A stretch of DNA of 64,000 bases from Podospora pseudoanserina (GCF_035222485.1 NC_085925.1:3720001-3784000); one strand, 5' to 3'. Counted from the first letter of the stretch, positions 1 to 11,021 are shown. Made by a program: numbers and translations. Notes: generated by a model not told the origin, from the sequence alone.

Positions 1-29
1 GCTTTTCCAACTCAAACTCATATTAGCCA

Positions 30-2053
30 CTAACTGTGAATACCTGGGAGCTCCATGAGGTCCCAGTATTCCTCAAAGGTCTCAACACAGGTGCCGCCTA
101 TACTCTTACCCATAGCCTCCCTCCTTGTGAACCCGTTACCCATGAATGCAAACCTGTTTTGTCTGATAGACGGCCCCTTCCTACTACCAACCATGCCGGG
201 ATAACCGTAGCCAAAGTCGTAGTCCTCCCACCTTGGATGCCTCATCATCTCCACGAAATGTAACGCACTCCCAGGGTAAATACCAATTACCCTGTCTTCC
301 CCTCCCTCGCCGACTCTTTTGTACCAGCTCTGGCATTCTTCTGTCCACATACTCCCCCTCAGATACGCCGGAGCATGTTCGTTGTACTCGTCCATGACAC
401 TCCTTTGAACCTCCATGCACCTTACGCCTTGGGTCTGCATCTTCCTCACACACTTGTAGATGTACATGCCCTGAGCTTGGATAGCCTGCACCAACCCTCC
501 ATTCGCAACCGGGGAGTTGGGACCCAGAAACATGAAGTAGTTGGGAAGCCAGACACCGCTGTGCCAAGGTAGCACTCTGGGTCAGTACCTCCATCCCGGT
601 GACAACCGCTCCATCGCTCCGCAAGTCTCACCCCATCACGTCCCACGAGCTCAAAAGAGGGGATGTACGACGCTTCATATCCTGTAGCGCATACCACCAC
701 GTCAAATTCTCGTTCTTCCTCCTCCCCCTCGCTGGTCGAATGTGACAGCATGATTCCCCGCCCGGTAAACGTCTTGATAGAGGTACCTGGACTCCCTCCA
801 GCCTGGTTAGACTGTGGATCGAGGAAGACACACTCCACTCTATCATCCAGCAAAGTCTCCAAGAAATCCTTGCTCGGAGTTACTCGTCTGCAACCAACAG
901 AAAATTTCGGAATCAGCCGTTTAGCGATAATACTGCCTTTTTCTGAGGTCTCTACTTGAAGTCGTGACTCCATACTCTTTCGACAAGCTTCCTGGGTTGC
1001 ACTTTGAGGAAAATCGCCCACCGCCTGAAGCCCTGAAAGCAGCGTTGCGTTCGTTAGTGAGAGCGCGACGGTGGGCGAGAAGGGATTTGGGGTCTGAACT
1101 GAAGGTGAGCTGTGTCGAGGTGAGATAACTGTTGTGTTCATCTACGAACTGCGCAGGTTGTGCTGATGGTTTGGATGGAGGGCACGTAATCCATGTCGAG
1201 GAGCGGGCAAAAAAGTGTCGTGGTTTTAGCCTCTGCTCGAAGTCAGTACAAGGAAAATTCCAAACAATACATGGGGCCTAGACCTGCCTTTTGCAACTTC
1301 GGGAAGTATCTGTACCCCTGAAGAGCCAATGCCAATGATTGCCACGTTCTTGCCGGCGACTTCCACCGTCTCATCCCAGAGGGCTGAGTGGACAAGCTGG
1401 CCTTTGAAGCGATCCATCCCCCTGATTTTGGGCCACTTTGGGGTTCTGGATAATAGATGGTCAGAAAAGGAGTTCGCATGGCGTACCTGCAAGTGGTGTG
1501 TGATTGGAACGTGAACTCACTGAAGAAAGCCTGTCGCGTTTACCAGTGCATTGCATCGATCCTCAAACTCGGTTCCTTTGGCCATGTCAATGACCGTAAG
1601 GCACCACTCTCCAACCTCTTCATCCCAGACTGCACTGGTCACTTTGTGCCCGTACTTGACTGCTGTGTCTTTGAGATAGTGATGGATACTAGAGGCGGTG
1701 GCGTAGTAGCTGGGCCAATGGGGATTGGGACAGAAACTGTAGTTGTAGATGTGAGCTGGAGTATCACACTGGCATCCCGGATATCTGGAGCAAAAACGAT
1801 GGCCTTTTAGCGTCTTCTCAATTGTTAATGGGAGTTGCCAATCTTACCTGTTGACCAGCCACTTGCCACCAAGATCGCCATTCATCTCGTAAACCTGATA
1901 GTCAAGGTTCTCCCCCTGCATCTTCTGACCTACAATGATGGATAAGAGTAGCCCTGAATAACCGGCATCGATGCATACCAGACGGAAAGGCCGAGGCGAT
2001 CCCAATGGAACCTCCTGGATTTTGTAGCCACCGCTCGGCGTAATGCTGCCCAT
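30..2053 (-). pseudogene. Baeyer-Villiger-type flavin monooxygenase, one frameshift
   Basis: Four exons join in frame: 2053-1848, 1784-1521, 1445-1250 and 1141 onward, with introns 1847-1785, 1520-1446 and 1249-1142. The start is the Met of MGSITPSGG. Family hallmarks are visible: an N-terminal Rossmann motif, the BVMO fingerprint FKGQLVHSALWD (pattern FxGxxxHxxxW), the NADPH motif GIGSSG, and the C-terminal GFPNYFMFLGPNSP block. That last block is reached only by changing frame near 545-560: the codons for GFP are followed by a sequence short of one A relative to the expected reading, so the last ~170 residues are in another frame. The first Rossmann motif reads DAGYSG instead of the usual GAGYSG, a G-to-A type change. 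Such enzymes insert oxygen into ketones, or oxidise N/S, with FAD and NADPH. The gene is probably dead or carries an assembly error. It borders the AT-rich repeat block. Confidence 0.85.
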
Positions 2054-3068
2054 TGTGTGCTGTTGAAGTGGCTTGGAGTACGGCGACTCTGTGTGTCCAG
2101 GAATACATTCGACAGTGCTGAAAAGAGATTTCTCAAAATCGAGTGTGCACATGGAACCGAGCCATTTATACAGCTTAGTCCAAGCGAATAACGCGGGCAC
2201 TGGCGAGAAGGCTCGACCTTGAGCCTCTGAACACGTGCCAAAACACTGCCAGATGAGGCTCCAAGTACATCTTTGCTGATCTTTCCTGCCGCTGAATCGA
2301 GCACCATCCAATTCGCCGAACATCGCAACCCTCAAAAAGTCTGTACAGAAGCCCCCAACGTGATCAATGGAAAAGGAAGAATTCAGATGCACGCAGAGCC
2401 TCAGTTTCCCAAGGCTCGTGAACACGGTTCTAATTTACTAGAGATCACTCTCTAACCCCCGCGCATTTCTACATAAATAAGTATCATAGTGTTATACCAG
2501 CGCTTAAAATAGTACCATCGGTCCTAGTCGAGGGCAAGGCTCTAAAGAAATTCCGGATAAAGTGCTCTCCCGATGCATACCAAGATGCCATTATCAGTCC
2601 TCTATTCCGGGTCAGAATATTATCATAACGTAAAATAATAATACCTAATCTTACTCAGAAAGAAGGGGAAAGATGTAAAGCTAAGAAACTTACCCTATTC
2701 GTGCGGACAAATTAGGATAGCTTAAGGTCGCCAGAAGAAAGCTCGCTAAGAGAGGATTAGGTAAAAGCAAAAGCTAAACAAGGGAATTTATATGGAGCGG
2801 GAAGTTATTAGGAGGGGGAGCGGCTTAAAGGATCAGAGTACCGGCGTTTAGCAGAGATTAATTCGACTATACTTTAAGGTTATCGCTATCATAAGCTTCT
2901 CCCACCATGGGTCCTTATTCTCCCAAATCTGGTGCTCTTCGTCGTTAGTGCCAGTACCCCCGTCGTCTACCTCTTTATTTATTATCTATTCGGCCGCCTT
3001 ACCCCTTCGCCTTTTATAACTATCTGTTAAAATACAGCTTTTGTTTGTGGATTTTACAGTGTATCTGA

Positions 3069-3087
3069 GCCCTGTATATTACAGGGC
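3069..3087. repeat. Palindrome, left copy
   Basis: GCCCTGTA and TACAGGGC are inverted around a TAT spacer. With one unpaired base the pairing extends outward to TGAG/CTCA. The motif TATATTACAGGGC recurs about 415 bp downstream. Confidence 0.6.
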
Positions 3088-3488
3088 CTCAGAGGCAATA
3101 CGATGGCTTGAATCAGCAGTGTTTAGGGACTGCGGTTACCGGAGCGGAGGCTCGGCCTCCGGAAGCAATCTCAGGTCCCGGAAGGCCGAGCGCTAAGGCC
3201 GGTGCCCTGCAGTGGTTAAACGGTAGCGGCAACGTGGCCTGTAACGTGGCCCCTAACCTTATATTTGGTTAGCGCATTTAGCGGGCATTCGGGCCCGGGA
3301 AACGCGCGTTCAGGCCCGGGAACGGAATCACCCTCGGGGAGCAAGTAAGAGGCCGATGGCCTATAAGACCTCTGCCTCACACCCTATCCACTGTGGTATT
3401 TTTTAGTCTATAAGGTTCAATCAATATACTGGTTCACCACACTCATCAGTGCCTCACAAGCCTATGTTACAGTGATTCTCTTCTATAT

Positions 3489-3512
3489 ATTACAGGGCGC
3501 CGCCCCTGTAAT
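3489..3512. repeat. Palindrome, right copy
   Basis: ATTACAGGG and CCCTGTAAT are perfectly inverted around a 6-nt GC-rich loop. It shares the core TTACAGGGC with the palindrome at 3069-3087, so the two may mark the ends or internal motifs of one element. Confidence 0.6.
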
Positions 3513-4228
3513 CCTCTTTCTTTCAGTGCCACGGCAACTGTCGAATGCTGCAGTCAAAGTCTTCTTCGCTCTCAGTGTACTGCGCCGATAGCTATTTGAG
3601 CCTATATTTACAGGCCTTAATAGCACCTACTTCAACACTATCTATTTAACTCTATATATATTTAAGAGCCTTATAAGTAGAAGGAATATTACTTCTAGGT
3701 CCCTTATATGTTGGATCGAACCACGATTTAATAGCTTATCTATTAAGCTAGTTATAGGCCACTAGACCCCGATGAAAAGAGCGAAAAGCGGGGTTTAAGC
3801 CGTAAATACGGCCCGGAAATAGATTGATACTATATAGTAAGAATAAGTCGAGCGAGAAGTTCCTTAATTATAGGGTTATCTCTTCTTCGATTAGCGATAG
3901 ACACGATTTTTGTTAGACGGCACTGTCGAATATATAATGGAGAAGGTCAATAACGTACCAGAAAACCCTATATTATAAATATATTTATGCGGTAGTAACG
4001 TAGCTCTTACTAATTAACTTAATAACTTTAGCTTCTATATTAATCTTGCCTTTATTATTTAGTTTGCAGCTATCAAGAAGCTCTTAAAATATATCGTAGC
4101 TATTCGAGAGCGCTAATTATTGCCGAAAGTTACTAAGTATATTCTTAAGGCCGTTCGCGGTAGCTAGTTATGCTAAAGAGTATAGACGTCTGTCTCGCAT
4201 GAAGGCCAAATACGTGATTTTGGCCAGG

Positions 4229-4649
4229 TGTCACAACCCTGGTGCAGGACGGTTGTGGGGCCGCGGGAATAGGGGCCAATCAGGAGAACGTATAGGGGAG
4301 CCAATCACAGTGAAGGACGAGTGATCAGTGTGATCAGGGCACTGAGCAGACTGAGCAGAGTGATCAGTGTGATCAGTGTGGTTAGGGCACTGAGCAGACT
4401 AAGCAGAGGGGATCAGTGGCCTTGGGAGACTAGTCACGGCTTGGCATAAGGACTATATATACGGAGGAACTGGCTGGTGTAGATAGACAGTTCCGCAGTA
4501 TGCAATACAAGTCACAATCGTTGGTATTCAGACTATTGTGATAGAGACAAGCCATTGTTGTACACTGTTTAGCTGTACCGAACCAGGATTGTTCAGAAGT
4601 GCCTTTAACCAGTATCCCTTTCAGAGGTTCTGGATAGGGGTTCGTCACA
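4229..4649. mobile_element. Solo LTR of an LTR retrotransposon
   Basis: A 421-bp unit begins TGTCACAACC and ends GGTTCGTCACA, so it has TG...CA ends with an imperfect terminal inversion. It is flanked on both sides by CCAGG (4224-4228 and 4650-4654), a 5-bp target-site duplication. A TATA-like stretch, actatatata, lies at about 4453. No internal coding region is attached, so this is a solo LTR left by recombination between two LTRs. The family cannot be assigned from the LTR alone. It is less AT-rich than its surroundings and so looks younger than the flanking RIP-like repeats. Confidence 0.75.
4320..4418. repeat. Tandem duplication inside the solo LTR
   Basis: Two imperfect copies of a roughly 50-bp unit built from gtgatcagtgtgatcag and gggcactgagcagactgagc lie head to tail. 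Such short repeats are common in the U3 part of LTRs. This is an internal feature of the LTR, not a separate element. Confidence 0.6.
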
Positions 4650-4654
4650 CCAGG

Positions 4655-5130
4655 CAATATATTAAATCTAGAGAAAGCCCGGCAAACCTATCGATTCGGC
4701 GGCACTCTCGCTCACTACCTCTGATGAGCCAGTTATAACACTCAATATCGGCGCCTAGGTCGAGAGGGTGCACGCAATTACTGAGAACGCTATCTAGGCA
4801 CACTCGAATTATTAGCTGGGACCGCGTCTTAGTAATCTAGGCATTCTTGGGATCTTAATAGGTTCTAGCTAAATCCAATTACTTAAGTACTCGTTCGGCC
4901 ACTTTCGCTCCCCGGTACTATTTTGGAGGCTCCTTTTATATAGACTTCATATTATCTCGGTTCCGGTCCTAAACGACTATCTATCAAAGAAAATATCAAT
5001 AGAGTGGAGCGAATTATTATTAAGTCCAAAGAGCTTACCTCGGTATAGCCCAAAAGGATAAGATAGGTAACTAAACTATCCCGGTTACCTAGTAAACGAT
5101 TTCTTATATCCTTAAATTCTTAGCTTATAT
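4655..5130. repeat. AT-rich RIP-like repeat remnant
   Basis: This stretch is AT- and TpA-rich with no usable reading frame, like 3600-4190 on the other side of the solo LTR. The LTR therefore probably inserted into an already repetitive stretch. Its right edge cuts into the transcription-factor relic that follows. Confidence 0.5.
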
Positions 5131-6262
5131 GCTAAATAGCTTGCTGATGGTGATAGGTAGCCAGTTCTTTTACCTTATCTTCCGCAGAGTAGTCAAGAAT
5201 ATATGAAAGAGAAACCGATAATATGGCGTGCTTGACCGCGGGTGAGCTGTCCGCCATAGGTGCAATTTGGTTGAGATAGGCATTGTCATTCTTGACAACT
5301 GTTCTCCCATTGCAGACAGCTTCGATAACTAAAACGAGACAGCACACGTAAGCTTGGATTACTCTGCTGGCATGGCACCATTACGGGGCCAGTCGGGCCA
5401 CCTACAGAATTTGAAGAGATAACGATCAGACTTCTCAAACCTCCCGCTAAGTTGAACGTCACCGAATTGCGGTGGGGGTCGGATGATTTCACTCGGAATC
5501 AAATCCCCGGCGGCCCTGTTTCCACCGCCGCCATGGCGACTCTCTGACTCGGTGGGTGGAAAGTATCGGAAAGGCACATTAAGCGCATGACCTTGCTCAT
5601 GACGTGGAGAACCATAAAGTGTAATGCTTGTTTTGATGAATCCGTCAAGCACGATACGACGACCTCTGCACTCTTCAACAATGCTGCAGCATCAGACAAG
5701 TGCATAGAGGTAGCTGCAGCTCCCTTCGTCTGATGCGTAAGGATTCTCCAGGTGAACCTCTTCCTGCTCCTGAGAAGATGTAGGGATCTTAGCCGGACCA
5801 GCCGGCACATGCTGCCGGATATGGAGAGGTTCGGCCCCTGCGGTATCTTCGTTGAGCAATTCTTCACAGCCCGTTCAAACTGGTTAGCGACTATCTAGCG
5901 ACGCGAAGATGGCTGGGCACAACAAGCTCTTGACTTTATTGTACTTACTTCTCTTTCTGCCTTGGTTTGCAGACACAGGGCAAATGGAATCGCTGTTCAG
6001 ACCTGCAAGGTGGGTGGAATTAAGGTGGTTTCCGAGGCTATCGAGCCCTGGGAGTATGTCTTGGTGTCCATGAACCACCGGATCGCGCGACCTTGGCAGC
6101 CCGCTCCATGGCTATACAGCAGATCTGAATTGCGGATCTTCCTGGCTGCTGTGAACTAGCAAGAGAGAAAGAAGTCCAGTGAAGACGAGTCACGGTGTGC
6201 GGGCCCGGCAAGCCTGCACTTATCCTTGTTCCGATCAAGTAGCGTCCCACAGCGGTGTTCAA
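5129..6262 (-). pseudogene. Relic of a fungal transcription factor (Fungal_trans_2-like piece)
   Basis: The clearest piece is 5132-5347, which contains NAYLNQIAPMADSSPAVKHA followed by ILSVSLSYILDY and a HHQQA motif. This is the pattern of the N-terminal part of the fungal-specific regulatory domain in many Zn2Cys6 proteins (residues such as NPY...ilPlA...spal.hailA.Sa). Upstream pieces at 5359-5652, 5499-5867 and 6038-6262 lie on the same strand in different frames, and no clean zinc-cluster cysteines can be read. The coding sequence stops where the AT-rich block starts near 5130, so the C-terminal part is missing. The order of fragments is consistent with one broken gene. Assignment of the first 700 bp is weak. 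Confidence 0.4.
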
Positions 6263-6382
6263 GTACCTATGTCGATTTATTGGTGTGGTAAGCCAGCCTC
6301 CGTCGCCGAAATGCCTCTTTGAGTGGTGATGGGGTAGGTTACCTTGTACCTTGGGTACCGTGGGATGGGTTGGAGTGGGGCC

Positions 6383-6434
6383 GGAAGAGAAAAGAGAGAA
6401 GAGAGAAGAGAAAGGAGAAAAGAGAAAAGAGGGA
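6383..6434 (+). repeat. GA-rich purine tract
   Basis: An almost pure purine run made of variants of aagagagaag. It sits in the 6263-7060 interval, where I see no gene. Reading frames across it (Arg/Glu/Lys rich) are products of the tract. Confidence 0.7.
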
Positions 6435-7060
6435 ACATTGGCACATGGTGCAAGGAGGTAGGGCCCTCGTCAGGAGCGGAATCGGAAATGCGGGGCAATT
6501 GGCAGCATCTTACGGGAGACAATGTCTCGCAGAAGTCTGGTGCCCAAGGCACAACTGCCCTGACGCGCACTCAAGGCCTCTGACTACTGAACTCCATCAA
6601 ATTCTGACCCACCACGTCACTGAGCACGGTCCGCTCAGGAGAGAAAAGAGAAAACAAAGCCCCAAAAACGTTGAGTGGCAATGGCCTGTGACATGTTACA
6701 TCTGTTTGTTCATGAGCAGGCATGCTCCGGCGACTCATTGGTCTGCGCCCTGCTTCGTGAACAGTTCCATGACCTTATCACGGGGTTATAGCAACAAAGC
6801 TTGAGTGGCTGTCCTTTAGAGAATATTGGGAACTTCATCGTCAACATTCTGCACCTGGCTTCAGAATTGGCTCGGTTCGTTGTCAAAAGTCAGCACCTCC
6901 GCGACTTCACCACGGACCTGGCTCCATTCCTTGCAAGAGAGCCCGGTCTCCGCAGTACTAAATATCTGGATGGCAAACATGAGACTTTAAAGTCAGCACT
7001 GTGCCCCCTTTTTCCTTAAAAATAATATCTTGCACTTTTCAGTAATACGAGACGTGCTCG

Positions 7061-7765
7061 TTGACTCACAAAACTGCACTTGATAGAAAGATCAGTGGTC
7101 AGGTTCGCGAGCTGTCAAAAAAGGCTGTTGGTATCTGGAAAAATTCACCAAGTATCCCGTCATCCTTGCACGGTTACCTCCGACCACCCCTACCGACACC
7201 CACACCTACAGACTTGGGGCCCGAATCGTCCTTGTCGCAGTCCACATCCCTTCCTTTTCGTGACAACACCTCCACACCTGTGAGGTCGAGCTTCACAGAT
7301 TCTTCGATGGCAGCGCCATACGCTTCCGCGAGCTGGGACAACCCGAGTGTCGAGTCCAGCATTGTACAACAGGAAAGCAACATGGGAGGAGATGAATACG
7401 ACGACAACATAGAATACGCCGCGGTAACCTCTTTGGAGGAGATCAATAGCCGTGGGCGAGGGGTTGGGCCTTACATATGCTCACACAGAGAGAACTGTAA
7501 CAAGGGTGGTGTGGACTCAAATGGACGAATGAGAGTCTTCAAAAGAAACTCTGACATCAAGTGGGTGGCCTCTTTCAGACAAAACGTTTCACCAATACAC
7601 TCTGGAATCTGACCTTGGTCACGAAGAGCACATCTGGAGAAACATGAGAAAAGGTTCAAGTGTGACCTGCCTGGTTGTCCCAAGCCTGAGAAAGGTTTTG
7701 CGCGCGCAGACTAACTGGAAAGACACAAGCAGAAGGTGGCTCACGGATTGTATAGGGGTAGATAG
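7061..7765 (+). pseudogene. C2H2 zinc-finger protein with an in-frame stop
   Basis: The N-terminal part is Pro/Ser rich and acidic (MGGDEYDDNIEYAAV). It leads into a first degenerate finger: YICSHRENC, then RVFKRNSDIK, then after a probable intron beginning at 7560 AHLEKH. A second finger follows: FKCDLPGCPKPEKGFARAD, stop, LERHKQKVAH. The stop (TAA at 7712-7714) sits between the Cys pair and the His pair, so the last finger is cut. The pattern FKCDxPGCPxxxGFARxDxLxRHxxxxH is typical of fungal C2H2 proteins. Function unknown, presumably DNA or RNA binding. The start codon is uncertain and an alternative splice removing the stop was not found. Confidence 0.55.
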
Positions 7766-8427
7766 AAATGGCAAGGGACCGGAGTCAGGTTCTTGGGGTG
7801 GCTGAAGTGTAAATAAGGCCCTGTACTGGGTGCCCCGGGCGCTGTGGTAAATGTGGGTGTTTTGGAAAGGCAATTTGGAGACCTTATCTGAATAGATTCA
7901 TAGCGAAAAATGGTCTAAGTATATTTAGACCAATGTGGATATTTTCTAGGGATTTGGTTAGCTAGAGTCTAAAATGTACGAGCGGTTTTTTGAAGATTAA
8001 CCTTCAGGTAAATTTAGCTGTTGAACTGTTTTATGGACAAAAGATTATATTTCTGACTGGTTCAGAATGAATGGACTTCGAAAGACTTTTTGGCTAGAAG
8101 ATCGCGCCCTAAGTTGCAATGTCCTAAAGATAAGGTACGGTGCCGCCTTTGAAGACGCCCTACCTGGGTAGTTCACTATGAAGTGAGTCGGTGAAAAACA
8201 TTTTAGAGACTATAGCGCCCGATAATTGAGATTGATGATTAATGCGTGTTGTTGAAAGTAAACTAAATATGGGTATACCTTGATGGTTTTTTCCAGGTAG
8301 TGGCCAGATTTCTCCAAGCAGCTCACAGGAATGGCGGTTGCGCATAATCCAACGTCCTACTAAGAAACATATGTAAACTAAAGAAATGGTAAACGGAGGA
8401 CAAATTTTACCCCCAATGATACAATAT

Positions 8428-9273
8428 CTAGTTGGGGAGGTATGAAGCTGCCCTGATCTCGTTGATAGCTCGGTCAGGCAATCCCAATAACTTTGCTTCC
8501 AGCTCGCCCAACTCAGCCTCCTCAACTCTCATGGCCTTATTCTCTTGGATGTTGGCACTATTTGTGTCTGCTGAGTTGTTCCGTCTCTCCCAATATGGCC
8601 TCTGCCCATCAAGAGGAGCCATCAACCTGTACCCCGGCACGGCTTCTTCAGGCATATTGTTGCGGAGCCGAGCGCCGCAATGGATCCGGACATTCGATGC
8701 TGCTCCTGGGCGGTTGACCTGTTGGTGTCCTTGATTGCGACATTTCCTCCCCATTACTGCGTGCAGGAATGTGCGAGTGTGTCTGATGGATGCTTCAGCC
8801 CACCGGGGCGGATTTGGGCGAGGTTGGTATAGTTGGGAAACCGGTTGCTCAGCTTATTCTCATCAAATCTGACACCAAGATGTGTGTTGAGCCGTCCAAT
8901 CATGCATGCCAACGGGGCAAGTACCAGCCCTTCGACTTCATCAATCCACCCCAAGTCGCTGTGGTTTCCGGGGAAATAAACTTGGTGCACATCATGTCCC
9001 TGCATCAATGTTGCATGTAGGGCGCACGGGTTTCGTGCAAAGAAAGGGCATGGAAGGGAAAACGGACATCTCAAAGCACATGAAAGCGTGTACAGTTCGG
9101 CGACCATAATTAACCGGACTCACTATCTGCCACTTCAGACACAAGGTCATTGGTGCTCTGTCGCTTTCCGAGCTTGCAAAGAAATTTGAGTGGCTTTGCC
9201 AATCCTGTGACAGGCCAACCAAGAGAACCGACGGTGTCGAAGCAGCATAAGGCATCGATGCTGACATTATAGC
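8428..9273 (-). pseudogene. C-terminal remnant of a DUF2235 (Tle1-like) hydrolase
   Basis: The reading runs from 9273 downward. CCFDTVGSLGWP matches the DTVGSLG block of DUF2235 alpha/beta hydrolases, FHALSLHETRAPYM matches the HALALxExR block, and VHQVYFPGNHSDLGW matches the conserved QVWFPGxHSDvG block. The tail has VRIHCGARLR and PYWERR. An intron with donor gtgagt near 9134 is likely. The HALSLHETR block and the VHQVYFPGNHSDLG block are in different frames, so at least one frameshift lies near 9010-9020. The N-terminal part carrying the nucleophile elbow GxSxG is absent. The family includes fungal and bacterial phospholipase-like hydrolases. This copy is a dead fragment. Confidence 0.65.
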
Positions 9274-9547
9274 CTAAACCATAGAATATGTGATTAGTCG
9301 AGGTTACATCTTCATTGGCCCCAAAAGGTTTTACTTACATCCATCTGGACACTGTCATAGGTATGACAGCCATTGAGCAGCCCGTTTCTACTTCGTAACA
9401 GCATGTCTACAATTACCGTACAACTTCTGGAGCATTAAAATGAGTATAATCTCTATCCCCTTCATTATTCCTAATACTGGTCTTTGATCTCTTAAATCAT
9501 TCCGTCAATATCGTTACGCTTCTCAGACTAACGCAGTCCAACACCAA

Positions 9548-10930
9548 ATGACAGGAGGTAGTTTGCCACCAAACTCCGACAATCAGCGTAAGGTGTACAG
9601 GGATGAAAGCTTCAAGAATACAGTTCTCCATGAGGCATCCGGGCAAGAGATATCAGTGCCGCCAAGCAAGCCTAGCTACGACCAATGGGATTTGTCACCA
9701 GGGATGAAGAAAGAGGTCAGGTCAAGCTTTGAGGGCATCTTTGGGGAAAAGGCTAAGGACTGGGAGCTTTTCAATTATCGAATCTGCTGGTACGTTGAAA
9801 CTTGGTAGGTACTAGGTACCTACCTACTTAGGCATCGCGCACCATTCATTGAAAACTAACACGCATTATTACTAGGGATGCCGTCACACCGACCCAAGAC
9901 CCACTCATCTGTGAGCACCCTCATGCAAAGCAGCTGTTTCTGGTAACAGGTGGTTCATTTCACGGTTACAAGTTTCTCCCGATTATCGGAAAGTACGTTG
10001 TTGAGATGCTTGACGGAACCCTCAAACCTGAACTAGCCAAAATTACGCACGCAACAGACAACGGGAACAGTAAACATGAGCCCTCCATCAAAGCACACAT
10101 TGATGGTCTGCTTCGGAATGGCACCCCTTCTTCTCCTCGTTTCCTCATCCGTCTTGGCGGTACAGGCGCCATCGCCGACTGGGCAGACTCGTCCTACTAC
10201 GGCGAGAAGAACCCAAGGGTTTGGAACGACATTCACGATATCGAGCAGCTGACATCCCTACCGGACACAGCGTTGCATCGGAACATCGAGAAAATTGTCC
10301 AAAAGGCAGCAGTGGATCACGGCGATCGTCTCAAGTGTGCAATCATCTGCTCTTGTGGAGTGTATGGACCTGGAAAGGGACCCGGAAGGGCACAGAGCCA
10401 ATTGGTGCCTCTGTTCTGTGATGAGATCATCAACAACACCAAGCGTGCGTTTTACACTCAGTCCGGAGGAAACGCTCGAAGCTGGGTGCACATCGATGAT
10501 CTTGTGGCGGTTTACATAAAACTGGTCGAGGCAGCCGCAGCTGGCGGTGGAAATGCTGACTGGGGTCACGTACGTACAGATCAATATGATACCTATGATG
10601 AGAAGAAACACTGACATGCTGTTCTGGTAGGGATATTACTTCACAGCCACGCAGGAGGTCTCCCAGCTCGACTTCGCCACTGCGATTGGCCGTATTCTCA
10701 AGAAGCACGGTGTTATTGAATATGAGGAGCCTGTGCAGCTGCCTCTAGATGACATCTGGAAGACTGCACAAAAGTCTAAATGGCGCTACACAGGGATCTA
10801 CGCATTTGCTTGCAACACACGAACAGTCAGCGAAAGAGCAGGAAAGGTCCTCGGTTACGAGCCAAAAGCCCCGAGTCTTTTTGACTACCTTGAGGAGGAC
10901 GTCTTGGCCGCGGTGAGAAGAGGAGCCTGA
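9548..10930 (+). CDS. Chimeric protein: flavin oxidase C-terminus fused in frame to extended SDR C-terminus
   Basis: Exons 9548-9789, 9876-10569 and 10631-10930 join to an open 411-codon reading frame. Residues 1 to about 155 match the C-terminal part of fructosyl-amino-acid/sarcosine oxidase-like flavoenzymes: NYRICWDAVTPTQDPLI, then LVTGGSFHGYKFLPIIGKYV, blocks that in full enzymes help bind FAD and substrate. Directly after GTLKPELAK the frame continues with the middle and C-terminal part of a fungal NAD-dependent epimerase/dehydratase-like SDR: FLIRLGGTGAIADWAD, ICSCGVYGPGKGPGR, ARSWVHIDDLVAVY, then GYYFTATQEVSQLDF. The N-terminal FAD Rossmann fold of the oxidase and the N-terminal NAD motif TGxxGxxG of the SDR are both missing, so neither ancestral activity is expected. 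Both introns have normal GT/AG ends. It is either an accidental fusion by deletion or a new gene. The start Met is the first in frame. Confidence 0.7.
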
Positions 10931-11021
10931 ACGACGGGCCTTTTCATTGGAACTTCTTTGGCTTTTTATTTACTCTGCAAGTGGATCATCTTGGCTCTGT
11001 GGGGAGGATTGGTGCAAGGCG

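Larger units (their letters stand above)
2460..4228. repeat. AT-rich, RIP-like decayed repeat block with a GC-rich island
   Basis: No gene-length reading frame exists here. TpA steps and AT runs dominate, especially 2460-2900 and 3600-4190, the look of repeats mutated by RIP (C to T in CpA context). Between about 3100 and 3380 there is an island that is much richer in G+C. Two palindromes with the shared core TTACAGGGC flank it, at 3069-3087 and 3489-3512. The block is probably one or more old transposable elements inserted beside the monooxygenase, but I cannot name a family because no coding motif survives. RIP is inferred from composition, not computed. Confidence 0.6.

Noticed and set aside
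3026-3471. Possible second LTR (TGTTAAAATACA to CTATGTTACA)
   Set aside because: The flanking five bases do not match, so no target duplication supports it.
6319-6804. 161-codon plus frame with an Arg/Glu/Lys run
   Set aside because: Created by the GA tract at 6383-6434; the rest has no protein-like motif.
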